Shown here: positions 32,847 through 39,929 of the stretch, one piece after another
How positions within the stretch are numbered: position 1 is the first letter of the stretch
Layout: the number at the start of each line of letters is the position of its first letter
Assembly: GCA_964529715.1 (NCBI GenBank)
Contig: CAZGXI010000020.1
Location: forward strand, 1 to 64,000
Direction: 5' to 3'
Length of the DNA stretch: 64,000 nucleotides
Origin: CAZGXI01 sp964529715
GTDB lineage: Bacteria; Chloroflexota; Anaerolineae; Aggregatilineales; Ch27
Program-made: the position numbers and the translations under genes
The notes under the pieces: generated by a model
Database searches by the model: none
What the model saw: only the letters and a program-made list of their open reading frames with translations
Told to the model about the DNA's origin: nothing

Positions 32847-34892
32847 ATGGCTACAAGCCGTTACAGCACCACGTATCGCAATTCTTATGCGCTGCTCATC
32901 GGCATCGATAACTACCTCAAACTCTCTCCACTCAAGACCGCGGTGCGTGGCGTGCATGAGCTCGAGGCGGTCCTTGCCAGCGAGCGGCACGGTTTTGAAG
33001 TCCGCAAGCTCCTGAATCAAGCCGCGTCGAACGATGCGGTCCGCGCTTGGTTCGGCGAACTGGCAAAGCAGGGCCACCCCGACGATCGTGTCTTATTTTA
33101 CTTTGCCGGTCACGGCCTGACATTCCCTGGCACAGACCGCAAAATTCCTTACCTGGCGCTTACTGACACCGATCCTCAGAACAGAGGAACGGCGATTAAA
33201 ATTAGTGATATTATTAATGAAGCCAGCGACACCCTGGTCGCCAAACACATCCTCTTTATCTTTGACGCCTGTTTTAGTGGCTTGGTGGCAACACGGGCCG
33301 GCGGTATTGAGAAATATCACGACAGCCTGATGACGAGCCGCGCGCTTCGCGCCATCACGGCAGGCAGTGAAGGCGAAGTGGTGGACGATGACGGCAGCCC
33401 GGATGGGCGACTTTCCGTATTCACACATTTCCTGTTGGAAGGTTTGCAGAATCCGGTTTTGAACGACGGTCTATTGACGGCGACGCAGTTGGGGTTGTAT
33501 CTTGAGCAGCAAGTAGCCACCTACCCACATGCGCGCCATAAACCGTATCAGCTGACTCTACCCGGCAGTGGCAGCGGGGATTTCATTTTTATTTCCAAGC
33601 CGGAAAGGGTGGCGGGAATCGCAGGCGCTCAACCGCTGGCGGGCTGCAAGGTTCATGACCCGGCCAACTTACTTAAGGACCTGTACGAGCCGCAGAGAGA
33701 GACTCTAAAGTACTTCTCAGTTGTTTCTGAACTGTATATCCTGGATAAGATCACCAGCGGACAGTCTGGGTCGGCGGTGTTTAAGGTAGGCATCGAACCG
33801 GCCCGGCCCAGTTTGGATTTGCTGCGCGGACACTACTTTGTCAAGATCTACCGCACGCGCGACGGTGCCGAAAGTGAGCGAAACCGGCTGGTTCGCCAGA
33901 CTAAATTAAGCCCTTATATCCCGGCCTTAGTCGACTCTACACCGATTATCGATGAGGTTTGGATGGCTTCCCTGTACGCTCCGGCAACCCCTTCCTCGGC
34001 GGGGGTGGCGCGTGTTTTACGGAAACTGCTGTCTCCGCGCGACCATGATCTAGCGGTAGCCAGTGTCGTCCGTTTGACAGAACTGCTGCGCGAGTGGAAT
34101 ATCCCTGAGCGACAGAGCTACTGTTCCCCCTTCGATCTGCTGCGGCGACCTCTACGGCGGTTCATCTATGAAGAAAAGGAACCCATTGCGGATCGTATCG
34201 CCAATGTGCTGCCGGGACTGACTGCCGAGCGCACCAAGCTGTATTTCGGGGGACACAGCGTTCTACCCAATCCGGTGGCCTACTTGATGCGGCCGGATTT
34301 GTGGGCTGCGGTTCCGCCCAATGTATCGTGGCCAATAGGTCACATTCATGGGGATCTGCACTCGAATAACGTCATCTGTGTAACCGGTTCACCGGGCCGC
34401 GAAGTCAATCTGGCGCTGATCGATTTCGACACCTACGAGGCAGAAAATCTGACTTTATACGATCTGGCTTACCTGGAGTGCGACCTGGCAATGCGGATGA
34501 CCAACCCTGGCAGCATTGACGACCGCCGCATGTGGCTCAAGTTGTCTGCGTACCTGGCCAGCTCGCTTGATCTTAAAGGTGTTCCATGGCCGGACATCAG
34601 TTCCAGGTACATCAGAGATCTGATCGATCTGATCGTTCCCTTGCGGGCTATGGTTGCGGATGTATGCCAGGGGAACCGCGATTTTGAGCAGGCTTTCTGG
34701 ATCGCGCGGGCGGCGGCAGGGTTGAGCTTCGCCCGCAAGCGGAAAGTTAACCCGCATGAGCGTGTACTGATGCTGTTGCTGTCCGCCGAGAGTCTGGAAC
34801 ACCTTTTCATCCACCTGTTTGAAGCGGAGACGGATGAAGACCTCGAGCCTTACCCGACACGGTGGCTCGCTTCTCCCCAAAGCACTGTGTGA
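32847..34892 (+). CDS. Caspase-family protease fused to an APH-fold kinase
   Basis: This 681-residue fusion has an N-terminal caspase (Peptidase_C14) domain at about 10-250. ALLIGIDNY opens it, His89 sits in YFAGHG and Cys142 in FDACFSG, a complete His/Cys dyad. From about residue 285 a kinase of the aminoglycoside-phosphotransferase/choline-kinase fold follows. It has a glycine-rich loop SGQSGSAVFKV (304-314), an ATP-binding Lys333 in YFVKIYRT, a catalytic loop HIHGDLHSNN (about 499-508) and a metal-binding LIDFD (Asp526 and Asp528). Both parts look active. Such fusions fit conflict or controlled-death systems, where the kinase part may sense or modify a partner. The gene is followed after 3 bases by a membrane-protein gene and then an ATPase gene. 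A role in antibiotic resistance is unlikely. Confidence 0.88.
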   Translation: MATSRYSTTYRNSYALLIGIDNYLKLSPLKTAVRGVHELEAVLASERHGFEVRKLLNQAASNDAVRAWFGELAKQGHPDDRVLFYFAGHGLTFPGTDRKIPYLALTDTDPQNRGTAIKISDIINEASDTLVAKHILFIFDACFSGLVATRAGGIEKYHDSLMTSRALRAITAGSEGEVVDDDGSPDGRLSVFTHFLLEGLQNPVLNDGLLTATQLGLYLEQQVATYPHARHKPYQLTLPGSGSGDFIFISKPERVAGIAGAQPLAGCKVHDPANLLKDLYEPQRETLKYFSVVSELYILDKITSGQSGSAVFKVGIEPARPSLDLLRGHYFVKIYRTRDGAESERNRLVRQTKLSPYIPALVDSTPIIDEVWMASLYAPATPSSAGVARVLRKLLSPRDHDLAVASVVRLTELLREWNIPERQSYCSPFDLLRRPLRRFIYEEKEPIADRIANVLPGLTAERTKLYFGGHSVLPNPVAYLMRPDLWAAVPPNVSWPIGHIHGDLHSNNVICVTGSPGREVNLALIDFDTYEAENLTLYDLAYLECDLAMRMTNPGSIDDRRMWLKLSAYLASSLDLKGVPWPDISSRYIRDLIDLIVPLRAMVADVCQGNRDFEQAFWIARAAAGLSFARKRKVNPHERVLMLLLSAESLEHLFIHLFEAETDEDLEPYPTRWLASPQSTV

Positions 34893-34895
34893 ACA

Positions 34896-35714
34896 ATGTC
34901 TGTGACTTCTTCCGGTGTGGCGTTGTTGCTGATCATCGCTGCTTCCCTCGTGGTGGGATTGTTAGCAGCAATGTGGCGGCTGCTGCGCCACCGGGAATCT
35001 CTTGTCGGGCCAATCAACGGTGTGCTGGCCTTGTTGACGGGAATTGCCGCCGTCGTTGTGCTGATCCTGCACACGTTCGTGGTAGGGGAAGCGTTTACAT
35101 CCCTTGATCCGGTCGTTGTCGTCGCGGTTCTGGGGCTGGTAGAGCTTTTCGCCGGGCTGTCGCTGCTGCTGATCGAGCGCCGGATGCCAATTTTTGCGGC
35201 GGAACGGTCCTTTGGTCTGCTGTCCGCCGGGATCGGGTTTTTAATGGTTTGTGCGGCATTCCTGATTCCCATCCTGCCTGGCCAGTTTTCTACAGCAACG
35301 GTAGCCGCCCTTTTGCACTCACCGACCCGATCGGTAGCTGTTGAAGCGCCGACGGCCACGCTCATACTGCGCCCTACGCTGACGGCGACCTGGCCGCCAC
35401 CAACTTCACTGCCGGACACACCTACGCCCACCTCTACGCGGGCGCGGTTCCGCACGCTGACGCCACTGCCGACGCCGACGGCGTCCGTCTATTGTGGTGG
35501 AATCGTGGAGTATAATCTAAATATGCGGGCTGGTCCTGGTCGTGACGAAAATGTGTTGCTTCTGATTCCTTACCGGTCGATCATCCAGATTGGGGGAACC
35601 AATGGTGAGCGCACCTGGTGGTTTGTGAATTATAATGATCTGTGGGGCTGGGTTGATGGGCAGTATGTATCTGTGGACACCGATTGCGGGCAGGTTCCTG
35701 TGCTTGCGGATTGA
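34896..35714 (+). CDS. Four-helix membrane protein with outside SH3b domain
   Basis: This 272-residue protein has four hydrophobic helices at about 7-26, 36-63, 73-95 and 104-126. Basic loops after helices 1 (RLLRHR) and 3 (IERRMP) put those loops inside, so the C-terminus should be outside. A Thr/Pro linker (about 145-195) leads to a bacterial SH3b domain, with NLNMRAGPGRDENVLLLIPY and TWWFVNYNDLWGWVDGQYV. SH3b domains bind cell-wall peptides or glycans. The gene lies between the caspase-kinase and the small ATPase genes and may link that operon to the cell envelope. Confidence 0.85.
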   Translation: MSVTSSGVALLLIIAASLVVGLLAAMWRLLRHRESLVGPINGVLALLTGIAAVVVLILHTFVVGEAFTSLDPVVVVAVLGLVELFAGLSLLLIERRMPIFAAERSFGLLSAGIGFLMVCAAFLIPILPGQFSTATVAALLHSPTRSVAVEAPTATLILRPTLTATWPPPTSLPDTPTPTSTRARFRTLTPLPTPTASVYCGGIVEYNLNMRAGPGRDENVLLLIPYRSIIQIGGTNGERTWWFVNYNDLWGWVDGQYVSVDTDCGQVPVLAD

Positions 35715-35755
35715 AAACGGGATTACATGCCACCTATTTGTCCTGTGAGGATCGT

Positions 35756-36919
35756 ATGGTAGAACAAGGCCAGACTTCATCTCCAAACACGAATTTGAAC
35801 TTTCGGGAAAAAGAAACCCTGGATGTTTTCTCCAAATTATTGAGTGGTGATTGCTGCTCTGTCGTTGGCGTGGGAAGTGTGGGAAAATCAAATTTTCTGC
35901 GCCACACTCTTACTACGCAAGTGCAAACCGAGGTGATCAAACGCCTTAACAGTGAACGCCCTTATCAAGATGCTGAGCGAGGCGGCCTGCTCACTTTGGT
36001 CTTGATCGATCCCAATACCATGCTGGATGCGCCCGCGCAGCCTAATGCAGGAACGCCAAGCTATTGGGCTGGTTACGAGGTGCTGATGCACCGGCTGTAC
36101 AAGGCGTTTTACCCGTTGACCGGCCTCACCGATCGGGAAAAAGAAGATTTTTTGTCCGCTTACCGCCGGATGACCGAAGGCAGCAACCAGCTGCTGCCTT
36201 TCATTGGCTTGCGCTATCTGGAACTGGGGTTGGAAATCCTTCTGAATCCGGAGAGTTTGCCGCGCAGTCGTAGGCAGATTGTCTTTGTATTCGACGAATT
36301 TGAGGAAATGTTGGCGAACCTGCCGTCGAAGTTCTTTCGCGCTTTGCGTGGTTTGCGTGACGATTACAAGTACCGGCTGATGTACCTAACATTCACCCGG
36401 CGGCCCCTGGCGCAGATTGTGCAAGAGGAGAAATACGACTATCACGCATTGGAGCCGTTCATTGAACTGTTTACAGACAACGCGTACTACCTCGGCCCGT
36501 ACAACGAAGCTGACGCCATGAACATGCTAGACACGCTTGCTCGGAGGCATGGCAAGGACTACACCAACCAGTTCCGCCACTTTTTAGTAGATGTTACCGG
36601 AGGACATGCCGGCTTGCTACGCGCTAGTTTCCGGTTGATGGAAGACTTGCCGCCCTTCGATATGCCCAAAGAAAAAGCAGTACAGTTTTTGGTAGAACAT
36701 CCCGCGGTGCAAACTGAGTGCCAAACTATCTGGGGTGGTTTGAGTAAAGAGGAAAAAGCGGCCCTGCGCGAAGTTGCTGCCAACCAGCTGGATGGTATTT
36801 CAAAGACGGCCCTCCGTCTGCTTCAAGAAAAGAAGCTACTGCAATTGGAAGGCGCTATCAAGATCACTCCACCCCTGTTCCGTGAGTTTGTGCAACGCAA
36901 TGATATGACCGCCTTGTAG
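35756..36919 (+). CDS. Small STAND-like P-loop ATPase with C-terminal winged helix
   Basis: This 387-residue ATPase has Walker A GVGSVGKS (38-45), Walker B IVFVFDEFEEML (Asp180), a sensor region LMYLTFTRRP and a GGHAGLLRASFR segment in place of the GxP motif. The C-terminal 75 residues form a winged-helix-like end (SKEEKAALREVAANQ, ITPPLFREFVQ). The start is ATG 35756 with GAGG upstream; in-frame codons further upstream run into the previous gene. There is no signal peptide. It is the third gene of the operon with the caspase-kinase and probably acts with it as an NTP-driven switch. Confidence 0.82.
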   Translation: MVEQGQTSSPNTNLNFREKETLDVFSKLLSGDCCSVVGVGSVGKSNFLRHTLTTQVQTEVIKRLNSERPYQDAERGGLLTLVLIDPNTMLDAPAQPNAGTPSYWAGYEVLMHRLYKAFYPLTGLTDREKEDFLSAYRRMTEGSNQLLPFIGLRYLELGLEILLNPESLPRSRRQIVFVFDEFEEMLANLPSKFFRALRGLRDDYKYRLMYLTFTRRPLAQIVQEEKYDYHALEPFIELFTDNAYYLGPYNEADAMNMLDTLARRHGKDYTNQFRHFLVDVTGGHAGLLRASFRLMEDLPPFDMPKEKAVQFLVEHPAVQTECQTIWGGLSKEEKAALREVAANQLDGISKTALRLLQEKKLLQLEGAIKITPPLFREFVQRNDMTAL

Positions 36920-36937
36920 AACACAGTTTGTGCCCTC

Positions 36938-38248
36938 TTAAAAAAGCGGATTGGGTGGGACAGTAAAGTGCCCTTCCTCGTCCTCCTCTGCGTCAATAAC
37001 ATCTTCTTTAGGCGGTCGGGGATCGCTGATGGGGTTAGGTGGATAGTACGTTTCTTCCTTGCGTGGCGTTGAATTGCCACGTGGCGTGGGGGTATGTTCA
37101 TCTGCCGAGGTTTCTACTGACCGAATGTCCAGGTCAGCCGAGGATGCGCTGGTCGCGGGGATGAGTCCTGCGGTCGGCGGTGGCGAAGGTGGCTTCTCCG
37201 ACTCGGCAGGCGGCTTGGTCCTGCTGAAGGCCTCCAGCGCGCCCAGAAGGGCCTGCGACACGGTGACTTCGGTCCGCTTGCCGGGATCGAGAGTGAGACG
37301 GATTTTTCCTCTGTCGTCGATCTGAAAATTGGTATCTCCCGACAGCGAAGTCAGCTTGACCAGATCGGCAAAAGAATGCTCTTCGCCAGTAACGTTGGTT
37401 CCCAGGGCCGCTGTTGCCATGCGGCGCTGGCGTGCGTCAGCGGCGATTTTAGGCAGATCCAGGAAGATATTAATCGGTGGAATCAGGGCGATGCCCCATG
37501 GCTTGAATTCGTCGATAACTTTTTGGATAGATTCGCTGATAGCAGTGAGCGGGTCTCTCAGCATTTCCAGCCCATATAAGTTCAACCCTTGCCAATGGTA
37601 ATTGGCAAGCTGCTCGCGGATGACGAAGTCAAGCCGCGTTTTGATCATGTTTTGCATACTGTCTTTGGTCATCATCAGCAGTCCTCTCAGCCGGTTGGGT
37701 TCAGCGGCGAAGACATCGTGCCTGCATACAATATGCGCTCGTACACGGTAGGGAAACAGGTCTCTGGAGAAAAAGCTATCATCGTCGAAATCAATCGAGA
37801 TGACGCCCTGGTTGGGGTAAATTTGTGTGTTCTGAATGGGACGAATGTAATAAGTGCCAGGACCGACGTAGCGTAGCAGATGGTTGTTGCCGTCAATGAT
37901 TGCCCACACCTGGTCGTCAGGCACGTCGATAGGCCAGATAGGCATCACGGGCGCGAAGACGGCCATGATAATGAAGAACGCCAATATCAAACTGGGCAGC
38001 ACCAGTTGTTCGTTTTGTTCGGCTGCGGGCAGCATCAATCCCATGATGATCAGGACCAGGGCAGATAGGATCAGCCCCGCGATCACGCAAAACCCTGAGA
38101 CCATCACAATGCGCTGGCGTCTGCTTAGGTTTTCCGATCCAGGTGTGTCTTTTTTTTCGTTCTTTGCTCTTCCGTTCTTCCCTGATTCTTCGCCCTTTTT
38201 AGGTGCATTTCCACCTTGTCCCAATAGAACACGCTCTGTGTCGGCCAT
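36938..38248 (-). CDS. SPFH/band-7-like membrane protein
   Basis: This 436-residue protein has a charged N-terminal tail and two membrane helices (about 48-74 and 82-106). A band-7-like domain follows, with VPDDQVWAIIDGNNHLLRYVGPGTYYI, VISIDFDDDSFFSRDLFPYRVRA and FVIREQLANYHWQGL. A long Pro/Ser/Glu-rich tail ends in an acidic stretch. SPFH proteins make membrane microdomain rings. Start ATG 38248 with GAGG ten bases upstream is preferred to 38290. It converges with the ATPase gene (19 bases) and diverges from the LysM protein gene. The SPFH call rests on pattern, not alignment. Confidence 0.65.
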   Translation of the reverse strand: MADTERVLLGQGGNAPKKGEESGKNGRAKNEKKDTPGSENLSRRQRIVMVSGFCVIAGLILSALVLIIMGLMLPAAEQNEQLVLPSLILAFFIIMAVFAPVMPIWPIDVPDDQVWAIIDGNNHLLRYVGPGTYYIRPIQNTQIYPNQGVISIDFDDDSFFSRDLFPYRVRAHIVCRHDVFAAEPNRLRGLLMMTKDSMQNMIKTRLDFVIREQLANYHWQGLNLYGLEMLRDPLTAISESIQKVIDEFKPWGIALIPPINIFLDLPKIAADARQRRMATAALGTNVTGEEHSFADLVKLTSLSGDTNFQIDDRGKIRLTLDPGKRTEVTVSQALLGALEAFSRTKPPAESEKPPSPPPTAGLIPATSASSADLDIRSVETSADEHTPTPRGNSTPRKEETYYPPNPISDPRPPKEDVIDAEEDEEGHFTVPPNPLF

Positions 38249-38349
38249 GAAGTACATCCTCTTTGTCAAGGTATTCCCTGGCCTCGGCACTGTCTAGCGT
38301 TTTGGGGCGCTAATCAGTATGGGCACGCTGAATACCTGCGTATATTTTG

Positions 38350-38378
38350 ATTCTATATGCCCTATTTACGTCTGGCAA
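38350..38378 (-). promoter_or_regulatory. Promoter of the SPFH-like gene
   Basis: Minus-strand TTGCCA (plus 38373-38378) and TAGAAT (plus 38350-38355) have a 17-base spacer about 100 bases upstream of the start at 38248. Confidence 0.55.
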
Positions 38379-38434
38379 TCTATTGTTAGAGATTTCCTTC
38401 CTGTACTTCGGTGGGTTGCAGGAATTTACAATAT

Positions 38435-38463
38435 TTGGCGAACGGGGTATCATGCTAGATAAT
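38435..38463 (+). promoter_or_regulatory. Promoter of the Thr/Pro-LysM protein gene
   Basis: TTGGCG (38435-38440) and GATAAT (38458-38463) with a 17-base spacer lie 52 bases before ATG 38516, divergent from the SPFH-gene promoter. Confidence 0.5.
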
Positions 38464-38515
38464 CGGTGAAATATCCTCTATTCTTGTGTGCAGAATTCGT
38501 TGGGGAGAAAATTCT

Positions 38516-39813
38516 ATGGCTCAGGGCGCGTCTTCTCCGGAGTCCGCAGGTGGTGGACGGACGAATAGGGGTCTTTTGATTCTCGCCATCGTCGTTGCGG
38601 CACTGATCATTCTTGTTTTGCTATATCTTCTCAGTAACGCCTCGACGGTGGTTCCCCAGGCGACACCAACCGTTGTCGGCCTGAGAGCGACGGTGACGAG
38701 AACGCCTGTACCGCCGACCGTTACCCAGGTAGTGCCCAGTGATACCCCTGAGCCTACAGCAACAAACACCCTGTTGCCTTCAAACACACCGGTGCCGACC
38801 GAGGTCAATGTTTTGAATCCGACAGTGACGGAACCGCAAGCGACCAATACCCCACGTCCGACGGCCACGCAGCCTGAACCCACAGCGACGACGACCAATA
38901 CCCCACGTCCGACGGCTACGCAGCCTGAACCCACAGCGGCGGCGACCAATACTCCGCGCCCGACAGCCACGCAGCCTGAACCTACAGCGACGGCGACCCG
39001 TACCCCGCGCCCGACGGCTACACGCACACCGCGTCCTACGTCAACAACCAGCGTGCCGCAACCGTCTGAAACACCGCAGGGAGTGGCGCTCATGCCGACG
39101 TCTACGCCCTACCCCACCATGACTTCATCCCCTATCACGCCGTCGCCGACGTGGACGCCGCGTCCCAGCCGTACACCGGTGCCGACGAACACACCACTGC
39201 CGACCGATACCCCATCGCCGATTCCACCGACATCCACACCCACCGCGACGAGCACTTCGACGCCGACGGATACGCCTGTGCCAACGGCTACAAGTACGTC
39301 AACACCTACCTCGACATTCACCGATACGCCGACGAACACCCCTACATCCACATTCACGCCAACCTTCACACCAACGGCNNNNNNNNNNNNNNNNNNNNNN
39401 NNNNNNNNNNNNNNNNNNNNNNNNNNNNNNNNNNNNNNNNNNNNNNNNNNNNNNNNNNNNNNNNNNNNNNNNNNNNNNATACGCCGACGAACACCCCTAC
39501 ATCCACATTCACGCCAACCTTCACACCAACGGCCACGAACACGCCGACCTTTACACCAACATTTACGCCGACTTATACGCCGACAGCGACCTTTACGCCC
39601 AGTCGCACACCGACGCCGACCGGTCCGGTGGAAATTCCGCGCCCAGGGCGGCCTTACGTAGTTCGGTTGGGCGATACGCTATGGGATATTTCTCGTAGCG
39701 CCTACGGCAGAGGGATCGACTGGATCGAGATCTGGTATGCAAACCAGGACATCGTGATTAACCCACGCTATATCTTTGTTGACCAGGTGTTGTATATCCC
39801 GGTGCTTGAGTGA
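38516..39813 (+). CDS. Membrane-anchored Thr/Pro-rich protein with C-terminal LysM domain (interrupted by an assembly gap)
   Basis: ATG 38516 (GGGAGA upstream) opens a protein with one membrane helix, LLILAIVVAALIILVLLYLL (about 20-39), and a very long Thr/Pro-rich stalk. Three 17-residue repeats (TNTPRPTATQPEPTATT type) and TFTPT-type repeats lie in it. A C-terminal LysM domain (YVVRLGDTLWDISRSAYGRG, VDQVLYIP) binds peptidoglycan or another N-acetylglucosamine polymer. The frames before and after the N run differ by one when the 100 Ns are taken literally. They agree if the two identical 55-base flanks are overlapped, so I treat it as one gene. True length is unknown. Confidence 0.85.
38843..39025 (+). 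repeat. 51-base tandem repeat in the LysM-protein stalk
   Basis: Three near-identical 51-base units begin at 38843, 38894 and 38945, each starting ACCAATAC, and a partial fourth follows from 38996. Each unit encodes 17 residues rich in Thr, Pro and Glu. The repeat keeps the reading frame. Confidence 0.85.
39324..39533. repeat. Identical 55-base flanks around a 100-N scaffold gap
   Basis: Bases 39324-39378 and 39479-39533 are identical over 55 positions and enclose exactly 100 Ns (39379-39478). This is the mark of two contigs that overlap by one k-mer and were joined by a scaffolder with a fixed-size gap. Confidence 0.9.
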
Positions 39814-39839
39814 GATTGCCGGCTGCATCTGGCTTCTAT

Positions 39840-39869
39840 AACGGGCTGCGGGCTACCGTGGCCCGTTTT
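39840..39869 (+). terminator. Terminator after the LysM-protein gene
   Basis: A 7-base stem AACGGGC (39840-39846) / GCCCGTT (39861-39867) ends in TTTT, 27 bases after the stop codon. Confidence 0.6.
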
Positions 39870-39896
39870 GTGTTGAAGAAACCTTCAAGTTATACT
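39868..39896 (+). promoter_or_regulatory. Promoter of the helicase-nuclease operon
   Basis: TTGTGT (39868-39873) and TATACT (39891-39896), spacer 17, lie 34 bases before ATG 39930. The -35 box abuts the terminator of the previous gene. Confidence 0.6.
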
Positions 39897-39929
39897 GCGT
39901 TTTAGAACGGGTAGTCTACGAAGGGCCAT

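Noticed and set aside
33755..34892. Aminoglycoside resistance gene (APH motif)
   Set aside because: The kinase domain is fused to a caspase and lies in a conflict-like operon; the motif alone does not define the substrate.
38843..39378. Repeats that could suggest a CRISPR array
   Set aside because: The units are contiguous, code for Thr/Pro-rich protein in one frame and have no unique spacers; no cas genes are present.
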